Below are positions 1 to 5,201 of a DNA stretch of 5,201 nucleotides, one piece after another (positions within the stretch are counted from its first letter, which is position 1; the number at the start of each line of letters is the position of its first letter). Source of the stretch: an uncultured Actinomyces sp. (GTDB lineage: Bacteria; Actinomycetota; Actinomycetes; Actinomycetales; Actinomycetaceae). The stretch lies in assembly GCA_902373545.1 (NCBI GenBank), contig CABKMZ010000119.1:1-5201 (forward strand), given 5' to 3'. The position numbers and the translations under genes were made by a program. The notes beneath the pieces were generated by a model. That model had not been told where the DNA came from and searched no databases. It saw nothing but the letters and a program-made list of their open reading frames with translations.

Positions 1-215
1 AACAAACGCGGAACTGGCACACCGAACCACTCACCGCCACACCCCTCCATGCGCACCTGGGCCCTACTGGCGGCAGGATGGGCACGCCGCCCACGCCGCC
101 CACGCCGCCCACGCCGCCCACGCCACCACCTGCACCCCGGCCCACTCCGGCCCAATCCGACACCTCCTACACCCTTACATGCGAAGAGCCCGTTTACCCA
201 GCCCCAGCCACGCAG
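1..215. other. Gene-free GC-rich stretch left of the pckG terminator
   Basis: I see no supportable gene here. All three plus-strand frames stay open simply because the DNA is GC-rich, and they run on into the antisense of pckG, which argues against coding. Two minus-strand frames carry stops (complements of CTA, TTA and TCA near 64, 167, 175 and 194), and no start with a ribosome-binding site stands out. The only structure visible is a 9-bp tandem repeat (listed separately) and a 6-bp inverted repeat (69-74 with 86-91) without a T-tract. The region is probably intergenic, downstream of pckG. The neighbouring gene must lie left of the window. Confidence 0.5.
84..124. repeat. 9-bp tandem repeat, four and a half copies
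   Basis: The unit ACGCCGCCC occurs four times without a mismatch (84-92, 93-101, 102-110, 111-119), followed by a partial copy ACGCC at 120-124. The period is a multiple of three, so it could encode Pro-Thr-Pro or Arg-Arg-Pro repeats, but no frame here looks like a genuine gene. It is best read as a GC-rich microsatellite-like repeat, likely variable in copy number by slippage. Confidence 0.85.
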
Positions 216-255
216 AAAAAGGGGTGGGCCCCGGAGTTTCCTCCGGGGCCCACCC
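216..255 (-). terminator. Intrinsic terminator of pckG
   Basis: A perfect 15-bp inverted repeat (222-236 paired with 241-255) closes on a 4-nt loop, TTTC on the plus strand. Read on the minus strand, the stem is followed after one base by five T (complement of AAAAA at 216-220). This is a textbook Rho-independent terminator. It starts 14 bases past the pckG stop codon, so it fits as the pckG terminator. On the plus strand there is no T-run after the stem, so it should act in one direction only. Confidence 0.93.
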
Positions 256-269
256 TCAATCCGTGCGGA

Positions 270-2108
270 TCAGGCCTGCTTCGCGGCGGCAATGCGCGCG
301 CGGAACTTGGCCAGCTGCTCGGTGATGGCGGCGGGGAGCTTGTCGCCGAACTGCGAGAAGTACTCCTCGGTGTCGTCCATCTCGGCGGCCCAGGCGTCGG
401 GATCGATCGCGAAGAGCTTCGCCCAGACGGCCTCGTCAATGTCCAGGCCGTCGAGGTTGAAGTCCTCGAACTTCGGGTAGCGGCCGGTCACGCCGTCAAT
501 GGCCTCGACCTCGCCGGCGGCGCGGCGAACGATCCAGTCCAGGACGCGGGCGTTGTCGCCGTAGCCGGGCCACATGAAGTTGCCGTCTTCGTCCTTACGG
601 AACCAGTTGACCTGGTAGACCTTCGGGAAGCCCTCGCCGAGCTTGTCCTGCATCTCCAGCCAGTGGCCCCAGTAGTCGGCCATGTTGTAGCCGCAGAAGG
701 GCAGCATGGCGAAGGGGTCGTGACGCAGCGAGCCGGCCTTGACGTCGGTCGCAGCGGCGGTGACCTCGGAGGCCACGGAGGCGCCGATGAACACGCCGTG
801 GGCGGGCTCGTACTGCTCGGCAACCAGCGGGACGTTGGTGGCGCGGCGGCCACCGAAGAGGACGGCGTCAACCGGGACACCCTCGGGGGCTTCCCAGTCG
901 GGGCAGATGATCGGGCACTGCGAGGCGGGAACGGTGAAGCGGCTGTTCGGGTGAGCAGCCTTCTCGCCGGACTCGGGGGTCCAGTCGTTGCCGTGCCAGT
1001 CGATCAGGTGCGCCGGAACGTCGCCGTCGATGCCTTCCCACCACACGTCACCGTCGTCGGTCAGGGCGACGTTCGTGAAGATGGAGTTGGCCTTGCCGGT
1101 CTCCATGGCCATGGGGTTGGTCTTGTAGGAGGTGCCGGGGGCGACGCCGAAGAAGCCGGCCTCGGGGTTGATGGCGCGCAGGCGACCATCCGGGCCCGGG
1201 CGCATCCACGCGATGTCGTCGCCGACGGTCTCGACCTTGTAGCCGGGGATCGTGGGCTGGAGCATGGCGAGGTTGGTCTTGCCACAGGCCGACGGGAAGG
1301 CGGCGGTGACGTGGAACTGCTGGCCGGTGGACTCGCGGGTCAGGCGCAGGACGAGCATGTGCTCGGCCATCCAGCCGTCGCGGCGGGCCATCGTCGAGGC
1401 GATACGCAGGGCGAAGCACTTCTTGCCGAGCAGGGCGTTGCCGCCGTAGCCCGAACCGAAGGACCAGATCTCGTTGGTCTCGGGGAAGTGGGTGATGTAC
1501 TTCTCGTCGTTGCAGGGCCAGTTGTCGTCTTCCTGACCCTCTTCGAGCGGCACGCCGACCGAGTGGACGGCGGGAACCCACACGCGGCCCTCGTTGATGA
1601 GGTCCATGGCAGCAGCACCCATGCGGGTCATGATGCGCATGTTGACAACGACGTAGGGAGAGTCGGTGATCTCAACACCGAGCTGGGAGATGGGGCCACC
1701 CAGGGGACCCATGGAGAAGGGAACCACGTACATGGTGCGACCCTTCATGGCACCCGTGAACTTCTCGTGCAGGGTGGCCTTCATTTCCTTGGGGTCGGCC
1801 CAGTGGTTGGTCGGGCCCGCATCCTCTTCCTTCTCACAGCAGATGAAGGTACGGGACTCAACACGCGCAACGTCGGACGGCTTCGAGCGAGCGAGGAAGG
1901 AGTTGGGGCGCTTCTCCTCGTTCAGCTTGGTGAACATGCCACTCTCGACCATCTGCGCGGTCAGACGATCCCACTCTTCCTGGGAACCGTCGCAGAACTC
2001 AACGGCGTCAGGGGTGGTCAGCTCAGCGATTTCAGCAACCCACTTGATGACATCTTCGGGAGCGTTGGCCGGAGCCGCCGCACGAACGTCCTGTTCGGTC
2101 ACGGACAT
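270..2108 (-). CDS. pckG: Phosphoenolpyruvate carboxykinase (GTP)
   Basis: This gene encodes a complete 612-residue GTP-type PEP carboxykinase, a usual length for the family. The enzyme is cytosolic and Mn2+-dependent and interconverts oxaloacetate + GTP with PEP + GDP + CO2, serving gluconeogenesis or, in some fermenting actinobacteria, CO2 fixation. The family signature FPSACGKTN lies at 271-279 and holds the P-loop with the active-site Cys275 and Lys277/Thr278. By family comparison, Lys230, His250 and the Asp of GDD (297-298) are the metal ligands. Arg82, Tyr221 and the N388-S-R390 segment belong to the substrate site. The guanine-binding aromatic cluster appears as F503, F511 and Y516, where animal enzymes have Phe at the last position. 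ATG at 2108 is chosen because AGGAGG (2113-2118) lies four bases upstream. The gene is transcribed alone, divergently from the phosphate operon, and ends at a strong terminator. The large open frame on the opposite strand is a composition artefact. Confidence 0.98.
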   Translation of the reverse strand: MSVTEQDVRAAAPANAPEDVIKWVAEIAELTTPDAVEFCDGSQEEWDRLTAQMVESGMFTKLNEEKRPNSFLARSKPSDVARVESRTFICCEKEEDAGPTNHWADPKEMKATLHEKFTGAMKGRTMYVVPFSMGPLGGPISQLGVEITDSPYVVVNMRIMTRMGAAAMDLINEGRVWVPAVHSVGVPLEEGQEDDNWPCNDEKYITHFPETNEIWSFGSGYGGNALLGKKCFALRIASTMARRDGWMAEHMLVLRLTRESTGQQFHVTAAFPSACGKTNLAMLQPTIPGYKVETVGDDIAWMRPGPDGRLRAINPEAGFFGVAPGTSYKTNPMAMETGKANSIFTNVALTDDGDVWWEGIDGDVPAHLIDWHGNDWTPESGEKAAHPNSRFTVPASQCPIICPDWEAPEGVPVDAVLFGGRRATNVPLVAEQYEPAHGVFIGASVASEVTAAATDVKAGSLRHDPFAMLPFCGYNMADYWGHWLEMQDKLGEGFPKVYQVNWFRKDEDGNFMWPGYGDNARVLDWIVRRAAGEVEAIDGVTGRYPKFEDFNLDGLDIDEAVWAKLFAIDPDAWAAEMDDTEEYFSQFGDKLPAAITEQLAKFRARIAAAKQA

Positions 2109-2110
2109 TT

Positions 2111-2124
2111 TGCCTCCTGAGGCA
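2111..2124 (-). promoter_or_regulatory. pckG ribosome-binding site within a small hairpin
   Basis: On the minus strand AGGAGG (2113-2118) sits four bases before the pckG ATG and is a near-perfect Shine-Dalgarno sequence, which fixes the start. The same bases form a 5-bp inverted repeat: TGCCT (2111-2115) and AGGCA (2120-2124) on the plus strand, with a 4-nt loop. Half of the Shine-Dalgarno would therefore be paired in the mRNA. The site is clear. Any regulatory meaning of the small hairpin is inference. Confidence 0.8.
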
Positions 2125-2144
2125 TTTTGAATTGTCGAGGCCGC

Positions 2145-2172
2145 GATATGCGTCCCCGATTGACAGAATCAA
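2145..2172 (-). promoter_or_regulatory. Candidate pckG promoter (weak)
   Basis: Read on the minus strand, TTGATT (2172-2167) and CATATC (2150-2145) are separated by 16 bases. The first matches a -35 box at four of six positions and the second a -10 box at three of six. Transcription would start near 2138, leaving a leader of about 30 nt before the pckG ATG, a sensible geometry. The -10 match is poor, and actinobacterial promoters are degenerate, so this is only the best-placed candidate. Confidence 0.25.
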
Positions 2173-2174
2173 TC
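2158..2174. promoter_or_regulatory. Operator-like inverted repeat upstream of pckG
   Basis: GATTGA (2158-2163) and TCAATC (2169-2174) form a perfect 6-bp inverted repeat with a 5-bp spacer, giving a 17-bp site. It lies 50-66 bases upstream of the pckG start and overlaps the candidate -35 box on the minus strand. It also contains a perfect TTGACA (2160-2165) on the plus strand, but no good -10 follows at the right distance. The size and place suit a dimeric transcription factor. I cannot assign the factor. Confidence 0.4.
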
Positions 2175-2462
2175 ATGCCGGAACCGATGCCCACGCTTGC
2201 GGGCGCTTGGTCCCGGTCACACCACAATCGTAGTCGAACCAGTCACAGGCCGCCCGACCGACAGGGACTTTCTGCCCACCCACAAGGCGTTTCGTGTCCG
2301 CGCGAGCGCGCCCAGGCCTCGTCCATAGGACCGAAGATCAAGCCCCGGCCGACCCCGTGAGATAGAACACGATCATTGGTGTAACAAAAGCGCATCTGAA
2401 CTTGAAGTCTGCCCACCCCATGACGGACGATTGCAGGTAGCACAACAGTGCCGTTCACCATT

Positions 2463-2469
2463 GGAAGGA
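2463..2469 (+). promoter_or_regulatory. Ribosome-binding site deciding the DUF47 start
   Basis: GGAAGGA lies eleven bases before ATG 2481. An in-frame GTG at 2448 lies upstream of this site and would add eleven residues. The Shine-Dalgarno position and the family-typical N-terminus MGFR both favour ATG 2481. Confidence 0.65.
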
Positions 2470-2480
2470 CCGAATACACC

Positions 2481-3113
2481 ATGGGATTCCGAAACAAGAC
2501 CCAAGGCCCTGACTTTTTTGAAGACTTCACCTCGCAGGCACGCCAGCTTGAGCAGGCCGTCGAGATCCTGACGCACATCTATGCCGCCTCCCCCGAAGAG
2601 CGCATCGCCCTGCGCGATCAGCTCCACGAGGTCGAGCACCGCGGCGACGAACTGAACCACGACATCGTCCAGCGCATCAACTCCTCGTTCATCACACCCT
2701 TCGACCGCGAGGACCTGCAGTCGCTGGCCTCCCACCTGGACGACTGCCTGGACTTCATCGACGAGGCCGGCGACCTCCTCGTCGTCTACGGCATCGCCGA
2801 CATCCCCAGCTCCCTGGTCTCCCTGCTGAACACGCAGATCGAGGTCATCAAGAACTGCGCGGACCTGACCGCGGAGAACATGCCCAAGCTCAAGTCGCCC
2901 ATCGACATGCGCGACTACTGGATCGAAATCAACCGCCTCGAGAACGAGGGCGACCTGGCCTACCGCCGCACCCTGACGGCCCTGTTCGACTCGGGCCTCG
3001 ACCCGGTCACGATCATCAAGCTGAAGGACATCGTCCAGGGCCTCGAATCCTGCGCCGACGCCTTCGAGGAGCTGGCCAACGTCATCGAGTCCCTCGCACT
3101 GAAGGAATCCTGA
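2481..3113 (+). CDS. DUF47 family PhoU-like protein (PiT accessory protein)
   Basis: This is a 210-residue soluble, mostly helical, acidic protein of the PhoU-like DUF47 family (Pfam PhoU_div). Such proteins are commonly encoded just before a PiT transporter and are thought to regulate phosphate uptake or bind metal-phosphate at the inner face of the membrane. Two helical-repeat metal-binding motifs of the form ExxGD are visible, E52-H-R-G-D56 and E154-N-E-G-D158, as expected of the duplicated PhoU fold. Acidic clusters also occur at D87-D88-x-x-D91 and at 183-197. There is no signal peptide or membrane segment. The start is ATG 2481, from the Shine-Dalgarno at 2463-2469; GTG 2448 is the alternative. 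The stop is three bases before the transporter start, so the two are surely co-transcribed. Family membership is secure. The exact biochemical role is not established. Confidence 0.93.
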   Translation: MGFRNKTQGPDFFEDFTSQARQLEQAVEILTHIYAASPEERIALRDQLHEVEHRGDELNHDIVQRINSSFITPFDREDLQSLASHLDDCLDFIDEAGDLLVVYGIADIPSSLVSLLNTQIEVIKNCADLTAENMPKLKSPIDMRDYWIEINRLENEGDLAYRRTLTALFDSGLDPVTIIKLKDIVQGLESCADAFEELANVIESLALKES

Positions 3114-3116
3114 GCC

Positions 3117-4181
3117 GTGGATCTGAATCTGATCCTCGTCTGCGTCGTCATCGTCGTCGCACTGTTCTTCAGTTACACGAACGGCTTCCACGACGCGGCG
3201 AACGCGATCGCGACCTCCGTGTCGACGCGCGCGTGGACTCCCCGCGCGGCGCTCCTCATGGCCGCGACGATGAACGTCATCGGCGCCATGATGGGCACGG
3301 CCGTCGCCAAGACGGTCGGTAAAGGCATCATCTCGATCAGCGACTACGCCGAGTCTCCACTGCCGGAGATGCAGCAAAAGGGCCTGGTCATCATCCTGGC
3401 CGCCCTGCTGGGCGCCTGCATCTGGAACCTCATCACCTGGTGGTTCGGACTCCCGTCGTCCTCCTCACACGCCCTCATCGGTGGCATGGCGGGCGCCGGC
3501 CTCATGAGCGGCACGGTCGTTTACTGGTGGGGCATCATGAGCCACGTCGTGATCCCGATGTTCGCCTCCCCCATCATCGGTTTCATCGTCGGCTACATCG
3601 TCATGAAACTCGTCCTGTGGCTGCTGCGCAAGGCCCAGTATCACCGCACGATGCGTCGCTTCCGTGCCGCCCAGCGCATCTCGTCGGCGGCCATGGCCCT
3701 GGGCCACGGCATCCAGGACGCGCAGAAGACGATGGGCATCATCGTCATGGCGCTGATGGCTGGCGGTTACGGCGAGCACCACAACATCCTCGATCCGATC
3801 ACGGGCGAGATGAACGTGCCCCTGTGGGTGAAGATTTCGAGCGCTCTGGCGATTTCGCTGGGCACGATGGCCGGCGGCGGGCGCATCATGCGCACGATTG
3901 GTCGCAAGATCATCGACCTGGATCCGGCTCGCGGCTTCACCGCCGAGGCCGTGTCCGCCTCGATCCTGTACCTGTGCTCCTACGTCATCCACGCCCCTAT
4001 CTCGACGACGCAGGTCGTGTCGACGGCGATTATGGGCGTGGGTTGCACGAAGCGTTTCTCCGCGGTTCGCTGGGGCGTCGCGGGCAGCATCGTCACCGCG
4101 TGGTTCCTGACGTTGCCGGCCGCGGCCGTCGTGTCTGGCATCGTGTACCTCCTCGTGGCGCTGCCTCTGGGGGTCCACTAG
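3117..4181 (+). CDS. pit: PiT-family inorganic phosphate transporter
   Basis: This is a 354-residue integral membrane protein of the PiT (PF01384) family, a low-affinity cation-coupled phosphate symporter of the cytoplasmic membrane. The length suits the compact bacterial form without a long central loop. The family's duplicated signatures are both present. In the first half they are NGFHDAANAIAT (22-33) and GLPSSSSHAL (111-120). In the second half they are GHGIQDAQKTMG (196-207) and HAPISTTQVV (292-301). About ten hydrophobic segments can be seen, with a basic cytosolic stretch around 171-188 (RKAQYHRTMRRFRAAQR) dividing the halves. The start is GTG 3117, preceded by GAAGGA (3101-3106) with a ten-base gap. 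The gene follows the DUF47 gene after 3 nt, and its stop overlaps the next start by one base. Gln replaces the His often seen in the second STTH motif, and Gln replaces Asn in HGxND. I believe both occur in actinobacterial relatives, and they do not suggest loss of function. Confidence 0.96.
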   Translation: MDLNLILVCVVIVVALFFSYTNGFHDAANAIATSVSTRAWTPRAALLMAATMNVIGAMMGTAVAKTVGKGIISISDYAESPLPEMQQKGLVIILAALLGACIWNLITWWFGLPSSSSHALIGGMAGAGLMSGTVVYWWGIMSHVVIPMFASPIIGFIVGYIVMKLVLWLLRKAQYHRTMRRFRAAQRISSAAMALGHGIQDAQKTMGIIVMALMAGGYGEHHNILDPITGEMNVPLWVKISSALAISLGTMAGGGRIMRTIGRKIIDLDPARGFTAEAVSASILYLCSYVIHAPISTTQVVSTAIMGVGCTKRFSAVRWGVAGSIVTAWFLTLPAAAVVSGIVYLLVALPLGVH

Positions 4182-4609
4182 TGGCTTCCCGTCGTCTCGT
4201 CGGCCTGGTCGCGGCCCTCGCGCTTCTCGTCCCGCTCGCCGCATGCTCGGATTCGTCCGTCATGCACATGCGGGTCGGCCAGTGCATCCTCATGCCCGAG
4301 GACAAGACCGCGACCACGGTTGAGACGACCGGTTGCACCCGAGAGCACGACGCCGAGGTCTTCTACGTGACCTCCGCCGACGACGGGGATTTCCCCGGCG
4401 AGGAGGAGCTCAACAAGCAGGCCGGCGCCCAATGCCTCGAGCATTTCGAGGAGTACGTCGGATCGAGCTACCTGACGTCCACCATCGACATGACGTGGAT
4501 GATCCCGACGAAGGATTCGTGGGCGCACAAGGATCGGGCGATCGTATGCCTGGCTCGTCCCATGGATCGTTCAACACTCACCTCGTCGGTGAAGGACTCA
4601 GGCCTGTAG
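4181..4609 (+). CDS. Small lipoprotein with Septum_form-like domain
   Basis: This 142-residue protein is predicted to be exported and lipid-anchored on the outer face of the membrane. Residues 3-5 are basic, 6-18 hydrophobic, and L19-A-A-C22 is a good lipobox with Cys22 as the lipidated residue. The mature part resembles the actinobacterial 'septum formation' domain (PF13845): VGQC (32-35), then C52-T-R-E-H-D-A-E-V60, then FPG (71-73), C85 and a terminal W114...DRAIVC123L. The four mature cysteines (35, 52, 85, 123) could form two disulfides. The start is GTG 4181, whose G is the last base of the pit stop codon (TAGTG). GGGGG at 4169-4173 can serve as a weak Shine-Dalgarno, and only this start retains the signal peptide. 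Translational coupling to pit is likely. The domain's name comes from limited data, so a role in septation is not assured. A role at the membrane beside the transporter is inference. Confidence 0.88.
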   Translation: MASRRLVGLVAALALLVPLAACSDSSVMHMRVGQCILMPEDKTATTVETTGCTREHDAEVFYVTSADDGDFPGEEELNKQAGAQCLEHFEEYVGSSYLTSTIDMTWMIPTKDSWAHKDRAIVCLARPMDRSTLTSSVKDSGL

Positions 4610-4628
4610 GCCCCCTCGCCGACGCCGT

Positions 4629-4674
4629 CGGGTGGCACGTGGCCTGCCGTGGGCCGCGCGCCACCCGCTTTGTT
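4629..4674 (+). terminator. Probable terminator of the phosphate operon
   Basis: CGGGTGGC (4629-4636) pairs with GCCACCCG (4660-4667). The 23-nt interior can form a smaller GGCC/GGCC hairpin (4641-4644 with 4652-4655). The stem is followed by CTTTGTT, a short interrupted T-tract (4669-4674). It lies 20 bases after the lipoprotein stop codon. An overlapping small hairpin (4619-4623 with 4627-4631) may compete. The weak T-run keeps the call below certain. Confidence 0.6.
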
Positions 4675-4689
4675 GACTGATCGACGGAC

Positions 4690-4705
4690 ACAACGTGTTG
4701 GTTGT
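4690..4705. repeat. Short inverted repeat ACAAC/GTTGT
   Basis: ACAAC (4690-4694) and GTTGT (4701-4705) are perfect inverted arms around GTGTTG. Within it, CAAC GT GTTG (4691-4700) forms an alternative smaller palindrome. It lies just after the operon terminator, in the gene-free tail. It could be an operator or a chance hairpin; no promoter is evident beside it. Confidence 0.3.
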
Positions 4706-4824
4706 CTAGAGACTTTTCGGTGTGCTGGCGCGGGACAATCAACATTGAAGGTCGTTGTTTCATCGTGGGGGCATGAATACCTCCAAACGCCCGGCGTGTG
4801 GGCGGACGCCCGGCCAGGCATCGT

Positions 4825-4885
4825 TGCGTCCACAACGCAGGCTGCCTCGCCCTCGACAGTCCTTTGTCAGCGTTTTTCGTCGAGG
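4825..4885. repeat. Cluster of small inverted repeats
   Basis: TGCGT (4825-4829) pairs with ACGCA (4835-4839) around a 5-nt loop. Twelve bases further, CCTCGAC (4851-4857) pairs with GTCGAGG (4879-4885) across 21 bases. That interior contains a competing GACA/TGTC hairpin (4855-4858 with 4865-4868) followed by AGCG and five T (4873-4877). Together these could fold as RNA or form a weak plus-strand terminator, but no gene that would use it is recognised. Confidence 0.4.
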
Positions 4886-4903
4886 TGGCCGGCGATGCGG
4901 GCG

Positions 4904-4966
4904 CCTCACCGCCGCGAACCGTGGCCTCACCGCCCCGGACCGCGACCTCACCGCCAGCAAACGGGG
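4904..4966. repeat. Three 21-bp imperfect direct repeats
   Basis: The ten-base core CCTCACCGCC recurs exactly at 4904, 4925 and 4946, each followed by eleven less conserved bases (GCGAACCGTGG, CCGGACCGCGA, AGCAAACGGGG). The period of 21 bp is two helical turns and also seven codons, so all frames give heptad-like peptides, such as GGEVAVR on the minus strand or LTAxxR on the plus strand. No frame has other signs of coding. The array could be a protein-binding array or a simple tandem duplication. Confidence 0.8.
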
Positions 4967-4986
4967 GGAATTGCACCAATAGAGGC

Positions 4987-5008
4987 GCGACACGCCGGCG
5001 ACACGCCG
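4987..5008. repeat. Perfect 11-bp tandem duplication
   Basis: GCGACACGCCG occurs twice in direct succession (4987-4997 and 4998-5008) with no mismatch. It begins 20 bases after the 21-bp repeat array. Immediately after, AATGCT is repeated at 5013-5018 and 5022-5027 with a 9-bp period. The function is unknown. Direct repeats of about one helical turn can be tandem sites for response regulators. Confidence 0.7.
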
Positions 5009-5201
5009 ACAGAATGCTTCTAATGCTGCAAAACCCCCACCATCACCCCTGGCGTCATGCTCCCTCACTGGTGCACTCTTCCCTCACAAGCACAATGCCC
5101 CCTAACGAGTTGAACGCTCCCGATCAGGTGTCATCCTTCCGATGGGGTGCATCCTGTTTGAGGCGCGGCGACGCACGCACGCTAGCCCGATGACGCCCCC
5201 G

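Larger units (their letters stand above)
2109..2480. other. Divergent intergenic region between pckG and the phosphate operon
   Basis: These 372 bases hold no convincing gene and should carry both promoters. Besides the pckG elements listed separately, CGCTTG occurs twice ten bases apart (2194-2199 and 2204-2209), one helical turn. The plus-strand half is more AT-rich from about 2360 to 2400. No clear -35/-10 pair for the operon is visible: the best -10-like hexamer, GATCAT (2371-2376), has only a weak upstream partner and would leave a leader of roughly 100 nt. No riboswitch or small RNA that I recognise is present. Confidence 0.6.
4675..5201. other. Long gene-free, repeat-containing stretch
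   Basis: More than 500 bases here hold no gene I can support. Short open frames exist on both strands, for example 4755-4982 plus and 4760-5068 minus. They lack credible ribosome-binding sites, give basic low-complexity peptides, and include codons such as TTA that are rare in the genes of this window. No tRNA, tmRNA, SRP RNA or riboswitch signature is recognised. The stretch contains three 21-bp repeats, an 11-bp duplication, several short inverted repeats, and recurring CCTCAC words. It is probably the intergenic region leading to a gene beyond the right edge. Confidence 0.55.

Noticed and set aside
78..2120. A 680-codon open frame on the plus strand, antisense to pckG
   Set aside because: It mirrors the codon structure of a clear, full-length PEP carboxykinase on the minus strand. 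High GC at third positions removes stops in the antisense frame. Its product is low-complexity, and it reads through the pckG terminator.
2453..2459. GTTCACC resembling half of an actinobacterial PHO box upstream of the phosphate operon
   Set aside because: PhoP sites need tandem repeats about 11 bp apart, and no second copy is present. It also sits too close to the start codon, overlapping the leader next to the ribosome-binding site.
2373..3377. Minus-strand open frame opposite the DUF47 gene
   Set aside because: It is a Val/Asp/Gly-rich antisense shadow of a well-supported gene family member.
3440..4180. Upstream extension of the lipoprotein frame overlapping pit
   Set aside because: This part yields Arg/His-rich sequence that is an out-of-frame reading of pit. 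The signal peptide and lipobox begin only at GTG 4181.
3465..4244. Minus-strand open frame opposite pit
   Set aside because: The product is an Arg/Asp/His-rich shadow of the PiT gene, with no start context.
4755..4982. Small plus-strand open frame with heptad-like LTA repeats
   Set aside because: The repeats arise from the 21-bp DNA repeat, which looks repetitive in every frame. There is no properly spaced ribosome-binding site, and the peptide is very Arg-rich.
4904..5008. Possible CRISPR array
   Set aside because: Units are contiguous 21-bp and 11-bp repeats without spacers of typical size, and there are no cas genes in the window.
4760..5068. Small minus-strand open frames across the repeat array
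   Set aside because: The starts are GTG or TTG without Shine-Dalgarno, rare codons such as TTA are present, and no recognisable domain is seen.

Overview
This window looks like chromosomal DNA from a high-GC Gram-positive actinobacterium. The proteins most resemble those of the Actinomycetaceae (Actinomyces/Schaalia type), but this lineage call rests on recalled family resemblance, not a search. Supporting signs are strongly GC-biased third codon positions, GTG starts, a GTP-type PEP carboxykinase, an actinobacterial PiT transporter with its DUF47 partner, and a lipoprotein of the actinobacterial 'septum formation' domain type.

Layout. Bases 1-215 hold no convincing gene, only a short GC-rich 9-bp tandem repeat. 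At 216-255 lies a strong intrinsic terminator, read on the minus strand, that closes pckG. The pckG gene (270-2108, minus) encodes a complete 612-residue GTP-dependent phosphoenolpyruvate carboxykinase. A 372-bp divergent intergenic region (2109-2480) follows, with an operator-like inverted repeat upstream of pckG. Next comes a tight three-gene plus-strand operon: a PhoU-like DUF47 protein (2481-3113), a PiT-family inorganic phosphate transporter (3117-4181) and a small Cys-rich lipoprotein with a Septum_form-like domain (4181-4609). The spacings are 3 nt and a 1-nt stop/start overlap. A hairpin with a short T-rich tail (4629-4674) probably ends the operon. The last ~530 bases (4675-5201) contain no convincing gene but several repeats: three 21-bp direct repeats, an 11-bp perfect tandem duplication and a group of small inverted repeats.

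Function. pckG links oxaloacetate and PEP at the glycolysis/gluconeogenesis/anaplerosis node. The operon couples low-affinity, cation-coupled phosphate uptake to a cytoplasmic PhoU-like regulator. The exported lipoprotein is joined to it by apparent translational coupling, and its role there is unknown. Most of the window is ordinary housekeeping DNA. I did not find an obviously new multi-gene system. The points most worth a second look are the lipoprotein's place in the phosphate operon and the repeat-rich gene-free tail.
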